DNA from: IMCC2047 sp041395865 | GTDB lineage: Bacteria > Pseudomonadota > Gammaproteobacteria > Pseudomonadales > IMCC2047 | NCBI GenBank assembly: GCA_041395865.1 | Contig: JAWKZQ010000003.1 | Coordinates: 207,983 to 271,982 of the forward strand | Length of the DNA stretch: 64,000 bases | Direction of reading: 5' to 3' | Shown: one piece after another, positions 1 to 8,730 of the stretch | Layout of the letters: every line of letters starts with the position of its first letter | Position numbering within the stretch: the first letter of the stretch is position 1 | Notes under the pieces: generated by a model | What the model saw: the letters and a program-made list of their open reading frames with translations, nothing else | Database searches by the model: none | What the model was told of the DNA's origin: nothing | Position numbers and translations under genes: made by a program

Positions 1-1
1 C

Positions 2-118
2 CTGCACGCACTGGGCGCCAGCATGAAAGCGCTGGGGGCGCCTATGGATGTGCCGGCGGGAGTCGCTGCCCTGGAAAGCACCTTGGGCAGTTATACGCCG
101 CAGATGATTGAGATTTAA
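2..118 (+). CDS. C-terminal end of an unidentified protein (partial)
   Basis: An open frame enters from the left edge and stops with TAA at 116-118, giving about 38 residues, rich in Ala, Gly and Leu and ending TPQMIEI. Nothing in this tail is diagnostic, so I do not assign a family. It lies 21 bases before the next gene on the same strand and could share a transcript with it. Codon use looks like that of the neighbouring genes. Confidence 0.5.
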   Translation: MHALGASMKALGAPMDVPAGVAALESTLGSYTPQMIEI

Positions 119-139
119 AGCCGTAACGGGTTCAGTACG

Positions 140-547
140 ATGGAAGATGTCATAGAGCAATTGCGGGAGCAGGCAGAGGTTATCCCGGTGCCGCTTGAGC
201 TGCCCGATGAAGATGACCTGGTGGTCATTGAAGAGGAGCTTTTCCTGCCGCTTCCCTTTGAGCTGCGTGAATTCCTGCTCAAAGTCAGTGATGTCGTGTT
301 TGGTTCCCTGGAGCCGGTAACGGTAACAGACACGCACAGCCACACCTATCTTCCCGAAGTGGCGGCTACGGCCTGGTCTCTCGGTGTCAGCCGTGAGTTG
401 ATACCGCTCTGTGAAACCAGCGCCGGCTTCTATTGCGTTAACCAGCAAGGCGAAGTGACGTTTATCAACCCTGAAACGGGCGAAGCGAGCAGTGACGAGT
501 GGCCTTCGGTTTGGCATTGGGTAAAAGAGATTTGGCTGGAAAGTTAA
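140..547 (+). CDS. SMI1/KNR4 (SUKH) family protein
   Basis: This 135-residue acidic protein fits the SUKH superfamily, a fold found in contact-dependent toxin immunity proteins and in housekeeping proteins of unknown role. The middle (residues 35-60) carries the family-like LPLPFELREFLLKVSDVVFG stretch, followed by a Tyr/Trp-rich C-terminal half (AAGFYCVNQQGEV, WPSVWHWVKEIW). There is no signal peptide or membrane segment. No toxin gene adjoins it and its partner is an S4-domain gene whose ATG overlaps its stop codon (TAATG), so a housekeeping role seems more likely than immunity. That is inference. Family assignment is by recognisable sequence style only. Confidence 0.75.
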   Translation: MEDVIEQLREQAEVIPVPLELPDEDDLVVIEEELFLPLPFELREFLLKVSDVVFGSLEPVTVTDTHSHTYLPEVAATAWSLGVSRELIPLCETSAGFYCVNQQGEVTFINPETGEASSDEWPSVWHWVKEIWLES

Positions 548-759
548 TGGATACCTTTAATCTTGAGGGGCACGAGTACATCGAACTGCATAACCTGCTT
601 AAAATCACCGGTCTGGTTGGTAGTGGCGGTATGGCAAAAAACCTGATTGCCGATGGACAGGTCCGCGTTGACTCGCAGGTGGAGCTCCGCAAGCGCTGTA
701 AAATTCGCGCCGGCCAGGTTGTCGAATTTGCGGGGTCGCAGGTAAAAGTAGAAGAATAG
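547..759 (+). CDS. YbcJ-like S4-domain RNA-binding protein
   Basis: A 70-residue protein consisting almost entirely of an S4 RNA-binding fold: EYIELHNLLKITGLVGSGGMAK, then NLIADGQVRVDSQVELRKRCKIRAGQVVEF. The run LVxSGGxAKxxIxxGxVxVxGxxExRKRxKI is the signature of the small YbcJ/YaaA group of stand-alone S4 proteins. The start chosen is the ATG at 547 because it overlaps the preceding TAA and gives the usual family length; an upstream extension would run into the SUKH gene. It probably binds structured RNA, perhaps rRNA, but the target is not known from sequence. Confidence 0.85.
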   Translation: MDTFNLEGHEYIELHNLLKITGLVGSGGMAKNLIADGQVRVDSQVELRKRCKIRAGQVVEFAGSQVKVEE

Positions 760-816
760 CGGGGTGCGGAGCTATACTGCGCCCTCAATTTTGTTTTAAA
801 GCGTTAAGGAAGCAAC

Positions 817-1305
817 ATGGAAAACCTAACCCCAGATTTATGTGACGAGTACCCGGATTTAGTGCAGGTTGTTGAGCCGTTATTCAGCAGCTTTGGCGGC
901 CGCATTGCCTTTGGCGGTGAAATCGTCACTGTAAAGTGTTTTGAAGACAACTCGCTGGTGAAAGAAGAGCTGGGTAAACCCGGCCAGGGTAAAGTGCTGG
1001 TCGTTGATGGCGGCGCGTCGATGCGTCGTGCTTTGATGGGCGACATGATTGCCGAAAACGCGGTGAAAAACGGTTGGGAAGGTGTGGTGATTTACGGCTG
1101 TATCCGTGATGTGGATGTCATTATGTCGTTGGACCTGGGCGTTCAGGCGATTAATACCATTCCGATGAAAACGGAAAAACGCGGCGAAGGCCAGCTCAAT
1201 ATTCCTGTCACCTTCGGTGGAGTGACATTCACACCCGGTGAGTATGTTTACGCTGACAACAATGGCGTGATTATTTCGCCACAGGCGTTAAGTTTGCCCG
1301 AATAA
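817..1305 (+). CDS. rraA: RraA, regulator of RNase E activity
   Basis: This 162-residue protein matches RraA along its full length: TPDLCDEYPDLVQVVEPLFSSFGGRIAFGGEIVTVKCFEDNS at the N-terminus, then GKVLVVDGGASMRRALMGDMIAENAVKNGWEGVVIYGCIRDVD. In enterobacteria RraA binds the C-terminal half of RNase E and inhibits its endonuclease activity, changing global mRNA decay. The related 4-hydroxy-4-methyl-2-oxoglutarate aldolases share the fold, but the length and N-terminus here are those of RraA. A ribosome-binding AAGGA lies about 7 bases before the ATG. An intrinsic terminator follows 27 bases after the stop. Confidence 0.93.
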   Translation: MENLTPDLCDEYPDLVQVVEPLFSSFGGRIAFGGEIVTVKCFEDNSLVKEELGKPGQGKVLVVDGGASMRRALMGDMIAENAVKNGWEGVVIYGCIRDVDVIMSLDLGVQAINTIPMKTEKRGEGQLNIPVTFGGVTFTPGEYVYADNNGVIISPQALSLPE

Positions 1306-1331
1306 ACGAACGACTTTGCTTACAAAAGAAA

Positions 1332-1366
1332 AAGCCCGCAACCAAGAGGTCGGCGGGCTTTTTTTT
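1332..1366. terminator. Bidirectional intrinsic terminator between rraA and roxA
   Basis: AAGCCCGC at 1332-1339 pairs with GCGGGCTT at 1353-1360, followed by a run of T and preceded by a run of A. It therefore works as a Rho-independent terminator for rraA on the plus strand and for the convergent purB-roxA transcript on the minus strand. It overlaps the roxA stop region by a base or two. Confidence 0.9.
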
Positions 1367-2525
1367 ATTCAAAATAGAAGTAACCCTGGTTAAACAGCTC
1401 AAACAAAAGTTGTTGTGCACTGGCCTGTTTGAGTAAGGGCAATATCCTCGTCGGGCTGATTCGCGTCGAGCTGGTCAGTTCTTCAACCAGCAGTCTCAAA
1501 TCCAAAGCGGCAGTATAGCTTTTGCCGTTGACAAAAACCTCCAGCCGGTCGGCGTGGGCAAACCAGGCGTAGCGGTTGCCTTCAACCCAGCATAAGCACT
1601 CAAGGGTACTGAGCTGTTCGATGAGAGCCCTGGGCGAATTGATTTTCTCAAACTCATAGCCCATCTCCTGCTGTTTGGGCTCGGTCATGTATTCGCCAAA
1701 CCAGCTGGCCAGTTTGCCGGAGTCGTTGAGTATCTCTGTGAGCGTTTTTCGTACATTCTCCAACGCAGCCGGGCTGATTTCCCCAGGGTTGCCTTGCAGG
1801 CTGAGATCAGGGTCGCTGTAGCGTTGATCTTCGCGCAGGGAATCTGCCAGGAAGTGGCTAAATTCACCGAGCAGGTCGGCATGACTGGGAGCGCGGAAAC
1901 CGATCGAGTAGGTAATACTGTCGCCAACGGCAATACCGTAGTGTGCAATGCCCGGCGGGATATAAAGGATATCTCCCGGTTCGACGAGCCACTCGTCCTG
2001 GGTGTCAAATTCCTTGAGAATGGACAGCTCGCAGTCAGGGAGGGTGGGCGATTCGGCATTGCAGGCTTGTCCGACACGCCAGTGTTTTTTGCCAAGGCCC
2101 TGAATCAAAAAAACATCGTACTGATCGAAGTGCGGACCGGCTGTGCCTTTGTCCGGCGCGTAACTGACCATCACATCATCAATTCGCCAGTTGGGAATAA
2201 AGCGAAAGTGATCCAGCAGTGCATAAATTTCAGGAAAGAAACGCTCGACTTCCTGGACGTGCAGGGTCCAGTCGTTATCGGGCAGGGCGAGGAAATCCTG
2301 TTCGGAGAAGGGACCGTGCTTTAAGCGCCACTGCGGCAGCTGCTCATGCTCGGTAATCAGGCGCGACTCGACAAAATCTTCGCAGGCAAGCCCGGCAATT
2401 TCTTCCGGGCTTAGCGGGTTATCAAAACCCGGCAACGCCTGCTTGATCAGTAGCGGCTTTTTTTGCCAGTAGTCGCGCAGAAAGGTTTCTGCACTGACTG
2501 GCCCCAAGGCATATTCTGCTGCCAC
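1365..2525 (-). CDS. roxA: RoxA/YcfD-type ribosomal protein uL16 arginine hydroxylase
   Basis: A 386-residue cupin/JmjC protein, the usual length for RoxA (YcfD), the 2-oxoglutarate and Fe(II)-dependent oxygenase that hydroxylates an arginine of ribosomal protein uL16. The iron-binding HxD...H motif is visible as GPHFDQYDVFLIQ (around residue 133) and PPGIAHYGIAV (around 195). The conserved N-terminal FLRDYWQKKPLLIKQALP is present, and the C-terminal winged-helix part ends in LLFELFNQGYFYF. The start is a GTG three bases after the purB stop, so translation is probably coupled to purB. Confidence 0.93.
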   Translation of the reverse strand: MAAEYALGPVSAETFLRDYWQKKPLLIKQALPGFDNPLSPEEIAGLACEDFVESRLITEHEQLPQWRLKHGPFSEQDFLALPDNDWTLHVQEVERFFPEIYALLDHFRFIPNWRIDDVMVSYAPDKGTAGPHFDQYDVFLIQGLGKKHWRVGQACNAESPTLPDCELSILKEFDTQDEWLVEPGDILYIPPGIAHYGIAVGDSITYSIGFRAPSHADLLGEFSHFLADSLREDQRYSDPDLSLQGNPGEISPAALENVRKTLTEILNDSGKLASWFGEYMTEPKQQEMGYEFEKINSPRALIEQLSTLECLCWVEGNRYAWFAHADRLEVFVNGKSYTAALDLRLLVEELTSSTRISPTRILPLLKQASAQQLLFELFNQGYFYFE

Positions 2526-2528
2526 GTG

Positions 2529-3905
2529 TTAGATGTTTTTAGCCTGAGCAACCGCGTTGCCAATGTAACTGGCCGGGGTTAACTGGCGTAAAGAGGCTTT
2601 GGCTTCTTCCGGGATTTCCAGGGTTTCGACAAATTCCAGAAGTGCCTCTTTGGTAATGCCTTTGCCGCGGGTGAGCGCTTTCAGTTTTTCATAGGGCTCT
2701 TCAATGTTGTAGCGGCGCATTACCGTTTGTACGGGTTCAGCCAGCACTTCCCAGCAGTTGTCCAGGTCGTTGGCCATTGCTTCGGCGTTCAGCTCAAGTT
2801 TATCAATACCTTTCAGCGTAGACTCGTAGGCAATCAGGCTGTGTCCAAAACCGACACCCAGGTTTCGTAATACGGTGGAGTCCGTCAGGTCGCGCTGCCA
2901 GCGCGATATCGGCAATTTGCTGGCCAGGTGATTAAACAGGGCATTGGCGATACCCAGGTTGCCTTCGGAGTTCTCGAAGTCAATGGGGTTAACCTTATGA
3001 GGCATGGTTGAGGAACCGACTTCGCCGGCAACGGTTTTCTGCTTGAAGTAGCCGAGCGAGATATAGCCCCACACATCACGGTCAAAATCAATCAGGATGG
3101 TGTTATAGCGTGCGACGGCATCAAACAGCTCGGCAATATAGTCGTGCGGCTCAATTTGCGTAGTGTAGGGGTTCCAGCTTAATCCCAGGCTTTCTACAAA
3201 GCTTTGGCTGAGTTGCTCCCAGTCGACGTCAGGATACGCCGAGAGGTGCGCATTGTAGTTACCGACGGCACCGTTGATTTTTCCCAACAGCTCAACGTTT
3301 TGGATCTGTTTTAACTGGCGCTGCAGGCGGTAAGCGACATTGGCCATTTCCTTGCCCATGGTGCTCGGCGAGGCCGGTTGCCCGTGGGTGCGGGACAGCA
3401 GCGGTTGCTCCGCATGATTGACGGCCAGCGTTTTGATCTTGTCGGTGATTTGCTGCATTAACTGGCAGGCAATCTCACGCCCCTGTTTGAGCATCAAGGC
3501 ATGGGACAGGTTGTTGATATCCTCGGAGGTACAGGCAAAGTGGACGAATTCGCTGGCACTATGCAGCTCGGGCAGGGTGTCTTTAACACCGTCAAAGGTT
3601 TCCTTGATGAAGTATTCGACCGCTTTTACATCGTGATTGGTGGTGCGTTCGATGTTTTTAATGCGCTGGGCGTAATCTTCCTTGAAGTTGGCAACCAGAT
3701 TATCGAGGTAGTCGGTCGCTTCGCTGCTCAGTGCCGGCACTTCCTTGATTTGAGGATGCTCGGCCAGTTTTTGCAGCCAGCGAATCTCCACTTCAAAGCG
3801 GCAACGAATCAATCCGTATTCGCTGAATACGGAGCGTAATGAACGGGTTTTTGAACCATAACGACCATCAACGGGGGATACGGCGGTAAGTGCTGATAAT
3901 TCCAT
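2529..3905 (-). CDS. purB: Adenylosuccinate lyase
   Basis: Adenylosuccinate lyase acts twice in purine synthesis, cleaving SAICAR and adenylosuccinate with release of fumarate. The start chosen is the ATG at 3905 (MELSALTAVSPVDGRYGSK), because enterobacterial PurB begins this way; an upstream start would add 16 unrelated residues. That gives 458 residues, the expected size. The fumarase/lyase superfamily signature SSTMPHKVNPIDFENSEGN carries the catalytic serine loop, and the histidine regions are FACTSEDINN and SRTHGQPASPSTMGKE. Gene order rluE-nudJ-mnmA-hflD-purB matches E. coli. Confidence 0.97.
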   Translation of the reverse strand: MELSALTAVSPVDGRYGSKTRSLRSVFSEYGLIRCRFEVEIRWLQKLAEHPQIKEVPALSSEATDYLDNLVANFKEDYAQRIKNIERTTNHDVKAVEYFIKETFDGVKDTLPELHSASEFVHFACTSEDINNLSHALMLKQGREIACQLMQQITDKIKTLAVNHAEQPLLSRTHGQPASPSTMGKEMANVAYRLQRQLKQIQNVELLGKINGAVGNYNAHLSAYPDVDWEQLSQSFVESLGLSWNPYTTQIEPHDYIAELFDAVARYNTILIDFDRDVWGYISLGYFKQKTVAGEVGSSTMPHKVNPIDFENSEGNLGIANALFNHLASKLPISRWQRDLTDSTVLRNLGVGFGHSLIAYESTLKGIDKLELNAEAMANDLDNCWEVLAEPVQTVMRRYNIEEPYEKLKALTRGKGITKEALLEFVETLEIPEEAKASLRQLTPASYIGNAVAQAKNI

Positions 3906-3989
3906 CAAATATTCCACTAAGTTGAGCCTGATTAAAGGTGCGCGATTATACACCAGTTTTGCTGTTTAAAGCAGGGGGGAGGTTAGCGA

Positions 3990-4613
3990 TCAGGCAAGAG
4001 TCTTAAGGGTTTCGAGCAGTTTTTTCCGATAAAACATAAAATGCCAGCGTTTTCCGCCGACCTGGCGCCATAGCATGGCTGAGCGAATACCGGCCAACAG
4101 GGTGGCGCGTATTTTATTCACCACCAGGGGATTCTGCAGGTGCATCGCATTGCCGGTTACCTGGATGCGGAAACGGAAGGTGCTCAGGGTGTCTTCGTAG
4201 ATGCTCGCAAAGGACGCCAGGGTACGCTCATGGGTCAAGTCGAAATGCTCGAGTTTGCTGTCCATTTGCTGCAAGCGCGTTGCCAGCACGTCCATCAATT
4301 CATCGTTGCCCTGCAGTTTGCCCTGCAGGTGAATCAGGCCGATCGCATAGCGAAGGCGCTGACGGCCCTGGGAGTTCTTCTGCGCCAGGACGTCTTTCAG
4401 GACGGAGAAGCCCAGTTGCAGTCCGGGTAGAAAGTTAACCTGGCCGCCATAAATTTCCTCAATGGTGCCGGGCGATGTTTTTAAGATGCTTGCCAGGCTG
4501 GTTTCAAAGCTATCCTGCGGGGCAGTGCCTGTGTTGGCAAGTTGCTCGACGATTTCGGCCGCTTGCAGAATGCCCGCCAGGGCGATCACTTCTTTGTAAA
4601 AGGTTGTTTTCAC
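3990..4613 (-). CDS. hflD: HflD, lysogenization regulator homolog
   Basis: This 207-residue protein matches HflD: an N-terminal ALAGILQAAEIVEQLANTG helix, the segment GLQLGFSVLKDVL, and C-terminal KIRATLLAGIRSAMLWRQVGGKRW. In E. coli HflD is a membrane-associated protein that binds phage lambda CII and lowers lysogeny; its everyday role is not clear. I chose the GTG at 4613, preceded by GAGGAG at a good distance, because the homologous N-terminus starts there and the longer frame would overlap mnmA. The gene lies between mnmA and purB exactly as in E. coli, 14 bases after mnmA, so it is part of that operon. Confidence 0.93.
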   Translation of the reverse strand: MKTTFYKEVIALAGILQAAEIVEQLANTGTAPQDSFETSLASILKTSPGTIEEIYGGQVNFLPGLQLGFSVLKDVLAQKNSQGRQRLRYAIGLIHLQGKLQGNDELMDVLATRLQQMDSKLEHFDLTHERTLASFASIYEDTLSTFRFRIQVTGNAMHLQNPLVVNKIRATLLAGIRSAMLWRQVGGKRWHFMFYRKKLLETLKTLA

Positions 4614-4627
4614 GACTGTGGCTCCTC

Positions 4628-5731
4628 TCAATCCTGAGCTTTTAACGCTTCGGTAATCACTGCGCCGCCAAGGCAAATGTCGCCCTGGTAGAAAACCACC
4701 GACTGGCCGGGAGCGATGGCACGTTGGGGTTTATCGAAACGCACCAGGCATTGCTTGTTTTCCAGGACATCAACCTCGCAGTGCTGATCCTCCTGGCGAT
4801 AGCGAATTTTCGCCGTGCAGCGGAACCGGGAGGCCGGGGGCTGGCCGTTGATCCAGGTGGCGCCTTCGGCGAGCAGAGCCGGTGCGAAAAGCGCTGGGTG
4901 ATCTTTACCCTGTACCGCCAAGAGCTGGTTCGTTTCCAGGTTCTTTCCGGCCACATACCAGGGCGTTTCATCACGGCCCTGCATGCCGCCGATACCCAGC
5001 CCCTGGCGCTGGCCGATGGTGTGGTACATCAGCCCCTGATGGTGTCCGATCACCTCGTTTTCGGGCGTCACGATGTCGCCCGGCTGGGCAGGTATGTACT
5101 GTTGCAAAAAGTCGCGGAAGCGGCGTTCGCCGATAAAGCAGATGCCTGTACTGTCTTTTTTGTTATGGGTGATCAGGTCGTGCGCTTCGGCGATTTCACG
5201 CACCCGGGGTTTTTCCAGTTCGCCGACCGGGAACAGGGTTTTTGCCAATTGTTCTTCGGAAACGGCATGCAGGAAATAGCTTTGATCTTTATTATCATCC
5301 AGACCGCGCAGCAAATAGGTATGCTCGTCATCGCGACGCAGGCGTGTATAGTGGCCCGTGGCGATGTAATCGGCTCCGAGCATCTCGGCATATTCTAGAA
5401 AGGCTTTGAACTTGATTTCGCGGTTACAGAGGATATCCGGGTTGGGTGTGCGGCCGGCCTGGTATTCGTGAAGGAAATGCTCGAATACATTGTCCCAATA
5501 TTCGGCCGCGAAATTGGCGGTGTGCAGCCGGATGCCCAGTTTATCGCAAACCGATTGGGCATCGGCCAGGTCCTCTTTCGCGGTACAGTATTCGGTACCG
5601 TCATCCTCGTCCCAGTTCTTCATGAACAGGCCTTCAACCTGATAGCCTTGCTCCATCAGCAAAAGGGCGGAAACGGAGGAATCGACCCCTCCCGACATAC
5701 CGACGATGACGCGAATCTGAGAATTATCCAT
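4628..5731 (-). CDS. mnmA: tRNA-specific 2-thiouridylase MnmA
   Basis: MnmA adds sulfur to uridine 34 of the tRNAs for Lys, Glu and Gln, using ATP and sulfur relayed from IscS through the Tus proteins. The PP-loop is VIVGMSGGVDSS near the N-terminus. The two catalytic cysteines sit in PDILCNREIKFKAF (around residue 105) and KDSTGICFIGERRF (around 200). The tRNA-binding Cx3 region GHYTRLR and the C-terminal beta-barrel are also recognisable. I prefer the ATG at 5731; a TTG four codons upstream (5743) is an alternative with a weak ribosome site. Confidence 0.96.
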   Translation of the reverse strand: MDNSQIRVIVGMSGGVDSSVSALLLMEQGYQVEGLFMKNWDEDDGTEYCTAKEDLADAQSVCDKLGIRLHTANFAAEYWDNVFEHFLHEYQAGRTPNPDILCNREIKFKAFLEYAEMLGADYIATGHYTRLRRDDEHTYLLRGLDDNKDQSYFLHAVSEEQLAKTLFPVGELEKPRVREIAEAHDLITHNKKDSTGICFIGERRFRDFLQQYIPAQPGDIVTPENEVIGHHQGLMYHTIGQRQGLGIGGMQGRDETPWYVAGKNLETNQLLAVQGKDHPALFAPALLAEGATWINGQPPASRFRCTAKIRYRQEDQHCEVDVLENKQCLVRFDKPQRAIAPGQSVVFYQGDICLGGAVITEALKAQD

Positions 5732-5839
5732 GACCTTTGGCAATAGCTTGCACCTGTAATGAGTACCTGAAAGCGAAGCGCGCTATTCTATCCCAGATCG
5801 GCTGACAAGCGAACCCGCTGCGAAGGGTTGCATCTGTCC

Positions 5840-6292
5840 TCATGTGCCGACGTGGGTGATGCTATCGAGCGGGATTCGTTTGCCTGACAGGTAATCCTCG
5901 ATACAACTGACGACCATGGGGCTACGCAGCATCGCTTGCTGGCGTTTTACCTCCTCAAGGCTTAGCCAGTGTGCCTCAAGAATACCCTCGTCGAGTTGAT
6001 AATCGGGTTCCCGCTGCAGTGCTTTGGCGGCAAATAGTGCCCTGAAATAGGTCGTGCCGTTATTGGGAGACGTATAGCAATAAAAGCCAACCAGGTATTC
6101 CAGTTCGACATGCCACCCGGTCTCCTCAAGGGTTTCACGCAGCGCCGCCTCAAACAGGGTTTCATTTTCGTCCACGTGTCCGGCAGGCTGGTTGAGTACA
6201 ACGTCTCCGTCTGAAATTTCTTTAACCATCAAAAACTTACCGTCGCTTTCTACAATCGTTGCGACGGTCAGGTGTGGGTACCAGGGCGTCAT
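5840..6292 (-). CDS. nudJ: NudJ-type Nudix phosphohydrolase
   Basis: A 150-residue Nudix hydrolase. The Nudix box (G-x5-E-x7-REUxEExGU) runs from GHVDENETLFEAAL to RETLEETGW at about residues 38-60. The start MTPWYPHLTVATIVESDGKFLMVKE is typical of NudJ (YmfB), which hydrolyses nucleoside tri- and diphosphates and the thiamine precursor HMP-PP. Its position between rluE and mnmA is the same as in E. coli. The start codon overlaps the rluE stop by four bases, which implies coupled translation. Confidence 0.92.
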   Translation of the reverse strand: MTPWYPHLTVATIVESDGKFLMVKEISDGDVVLNQPAGHVDENETLFEAALRETLEETGWHVELEYLVGFYCYTSPNNGTTYFRALFAAKALQREPDYQLDEGILEAHWLSLEEVKRQQAMLRSPMVVSCIEDYLSGKRIPLDSITHVGT

Positions 6293-6981
6293 CGTTTCTT
6301 GGTCCTATTCGCGGCTTTTCGGCCGTAAGTCTTTTTGCCGGTATTGGGTCTGTTTATTTTTTCTCGTTTGTTGACGGGTCGGGCTCGCCTTGTTTGGTTG
6401 GGCGTTGGGCGTGTATCAGCGGTTCGATTCGGGGCATCAACCTCCAATACCTGAAACTCGCCGGGCTGGAGATTGTCCAGTCGCCATTGCCCGATGGCTA
6501 CGCGAACTAATCGCAGCGTGGGATAGCCAACGGCGGCGGTCATTCGGCGTACCTGGCGGTTGCGCCCCTCCGTGATCTTGATTTCGAGCCAACTGGTCGG
6601 GATTTGAGCGCGATAACGAACAGGCGGATTACGGGGCCATAACATCAACTCCGACTCCTTGAGTTGTTTGGCTTTGGCCGGGCGGGTGAGGCCGTCATTC
6701 AGCTCGACACCCCGGCGTAGCTGTTGTAATGCCTCGTCGCTTATTTCGCCCTCAACCTGAACCCAGTAGGTCTTTTCCAGTTTGTGGTTAGGGTGAGCGA
6801 TCTGGTGTTGAAGTTGCCCATCGTCCGTCAGCAACAGCAACCCCTCGGAGTTGTAATCGAGGCGGCCAGCCGCATACACATCGGTTTGTTTGATATAGCT
6901 GGCCAGCGTTGGCCGCCCCTTATCGTCGGTGAACTGGGTCAAGACGTTGTAGGGTTTGTTGAAAAGAATCAGTGTGCTCAT
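6289..6981 (-). CDS. rluE: 23S rRNA pseudouridine synthase RluE
   Basis: A 230-residue RsuA-family pseudouridine synthase without an S4 domain, as in RluE, which isomerises U2457 of 23S rRNA. It starts MSTLILFNKPYNVLTQFTDD, and the catalytic aspartate lies in AAGRLDYNSEGLLLLTDDGQL (around residue 42). The motif GRNRQVRRMTAAVGYPTLRLVRV near residue 140 is also family-typical. The last 45 residues are a strongly basic tail (RPTPNQTRRARPVNKREK...RTKKR), likely an rRNA contact extension. It heads the rluE-nudJ-mnmA-hflD-purB cluster. Confidence 0.94.
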   Translation of the reverse strand: MSTLILFNKPYNVLTQFTDDKGRPTLASYIKQTDVYAAGRLDYNSEGLLLLTDDGQLQHQIAHPNHKLEKTYWVQVEGEISDEALQQLRRGVELNDGLTRPAKAKQLKESELMLWPRNPPVRYRAQIPTSWLEIKITEGRNRQVRRMTAAVGYPTLRLVRVAIGQWRLDNLQPGEFQVLEVDAPNRTADTRPTPNQTRRARPVNKREKINRPNTGKKTYGRKAANRTKKR

Positions 6982-7096
6982 GGACGCATGATGGTATAGC
7001 CGGGCACTAATAACAACTGCTTTAAGGCGCTATTGGCAAAAGCTAAAATACTAACGTTAATTATCGAAAGGTTAGCTAACTATTTGAATAATAATT

Positions 7097-8209
7097 TTAT
7101 TTGTCAGGTAATTTATCGTGATTGCTGAGTGGTAGCGCATCCTCGTCGTTTACCCCTTTATTCTGCAGTTTTTCCTCCGCCCAGCGGCGGTCGCTATCGT
7201 CCGGGTGAAGACTGCGTTCCCCGTTATGCTTTTCTGGCAGGTAAACAAGGTGCGTCAGCAGTGCAAAGTGATCGGAGCCCGTGATCGGTAAACGCTTGAT
7301 ACTCCGCACCCTAAAATGGTGGCTGTGGAACAAATGATCCAGGGGCCAGCGAATGAAGAAATAACCGGCATGAAACGTGTTAAACATTCCGCGCCCGATT
7401 CGCGGGTCCAGCAGTCCGCTGATTTTCCGGAATAAACGCGTGGTGTGCGACCAGGCCACATCATTTAGATCGCCGGTAACGATGACCGGCTGCTTGTGTT
7501 TTACGACCTGTTTGGCAATGAGCAGAAGTTCAGCATCACGCTCTGCGGATTCTTCATTTTCAACGGGGCTCGGCGGTGCGGGATGCAAAAAATGCACATA
7601 AACGGAATCGCCGGAGGCAAGGGTAAAGGAGCCGTGCATGGAAGGGACATGGGGTTCGACCAGGTATTCAACCTGGCTGTCGGAAATTTCGAATCGCGAA
7701 TAGACGTGCATGCCATAGAGATTATCCAGCGGACACTTGATCGCGAAAGGGTATTTATTCCCTAGCTTATCGAGCTGCTCCTGCCACCACTGGTTTGACT
7801 CCAGGGTCACCAGGATATCGGGTGCATGTTGTTGTACCGAGGCAATCAGGTCTTCGGCTTCGGTATTGGTCATCAGCACGTTAGCCGTCATAATTTTGAA
7901 TGCCTGTGGTTCCCTGGCCTGGTTGCTGGAGGCTGATTTGACTTCTACCGGATAAAAGCGGGTGTAGGGTAATATCCACCAGGCCTGGTAAACCAGGCAG
8001 GAAACCGTGATAAGGACCGAAAGCAGCGGCAAGGGCTGAGCCAGGTCCAGGGCCAGAAGTTCCAGCGTCAGGAGGGCTACTGCAAGGATAAAAAACTGCA
8101 GGCGAGGAAAATCCAGGCCACGTACCCACCAGGCTTCATGGCGCCAAACGGGTAGCAAGGTTGCCGACAATAGCAGCACGCTTAACAGTACAATAATGCT
8201 ATCGAACAT
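7097..8209 (-). CDS. Membrane-anchored endonuclease/exonuclease/phosphatase family protein
   Basis: A 370-residue protein with three hydrophobic segments in the first 95 residues (LLSVLLLSATLLPV, FFILAVALLTLELLALDLA, LLSVLITVSCLVYQAWWIL) and then an EEP (DNase I-like) catalytic domain. The catalytic pieces are IMTANVLMTN, ILVTLESN, PVIVTGDLNDVAWS and the closing GSDHFALLTHL, which supply the metal and catalytic Asp/Asn/His residues. The topology puts the domain outside the cytoplasm or at the membrane. Close relatives (YafD-like) have no settled substrate; phosphodiesters of nucleic acids or lipids are possible. It is separated from rluE by about 115 bases and is probably transcribed on its own. 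Confidence 0.85.
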   Translation of the reverse strand: MFDSIIVLLSVLLLSATLLPVWRHEAWWVRGLDFPRLQFFILAVALLTLELLALDLAQPLPLLSVLITVSCLVYQAWWILPYTRFYPVEVKSASSNQAREPQAFKIMTANVLMTNTEAEDLIASVQQHAPDILVTLESNQWWQEQLDKLGNKYPFAIKCPLDNLYGMHVYSRFEISDSQVEYLVEPHVPSMHGSFTLASGDSVYVHFLHPAPPSPVENEESAERDAELLLIAKQVVKHKQPVIVTGDLNDVAWSHTTRLFRKISGLLDPRIGRGMFNTFHAGYFFIRWPLDHLFHSHHFRVRSIKRLPITGSDHFALLTHLVYLPEKHNGERSLHPDDSDRRWAEEKLQNKGVNDEDALPLSNHDKLPDK

Positions 8210-8299
8210 CGCTCAATTCAGGCATGATGCCTCCTGCGTTCAGGTTGTCCGGATGTCCTTCAATTTAACCTAACCTGGCATCAGGCTAAAGTGATTCCC

Positions 8300-8698
8300 A
8301 TGCAAAACCCCTCGAATACCCACAGTAAACTTATCGGCTATATTCTCTGGATTTTTGGCTTTATGGGCGCGCACCGTTTTTACTATGGACGGCCTTTAAG
8401 CGGTACCTTGTATTTTTTCACCCTGGGTCTTTTCCTTATCGGTTGGATTGTTGACCTGTTTTTGATTCCCGCAATGGATCGCGATGCCGATTTGAGATTT
8501 CGACCGGGCCTTAAGGACTACAATATCACCTGGATTCTTATGACCTTTCTTGGCATCTTTGGCGCACACCGTCTTTACCTTGGGAAATGGGTCACCGCGA
8601 TTATCTGGTTTTTTACCGGCGGACTTTTCCTGATCGGCTACCTCTATGATTATTGGACGTTGAATGACCAGATTGATGAAGTGAATCGCACCGCCTAG
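8300..8698 (+). CDS. TM2-domain membrane protein with two TM2 repeats
   Basis: A 132-residue protein built from two copies of the TM2 module. Repeat 1 reads GFMGAHRFYYGRPLSGTLYFFTLGLFLIGWIVDLFLIP; repeat 2 reads GIFGAHRLYLGKWVTAIIWFFTGGLFLIGYLYDYW. Each carries the GAHRxYxG turn between two transmembrane helices. I start at the ATG at 8300 rather than the GTG at 8291, since the ATG needs no extra residues. The function of bacterial TM2 proteins is not established. It precedes a PsiE-like gene by about 30 bases and is probably cotranscribed with it. Confidence 0.88.
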   Translation: MQNPSNTHSKLIGYILWIFGFMGAHRFYYGRPLSGTLYFFTLGLFLIGWIVDLFLIPAMDRDADLRFRPGLKDYNITWILMTFLGIFGAHRLYLGKWVTAIIWFFTGGLFLIGYLYDYWTLNDQIDEVNRTA

Positions 8699-8730
8699 TC
8701 AAACCTTCTACTAATTGCCCTCGGGAAAAC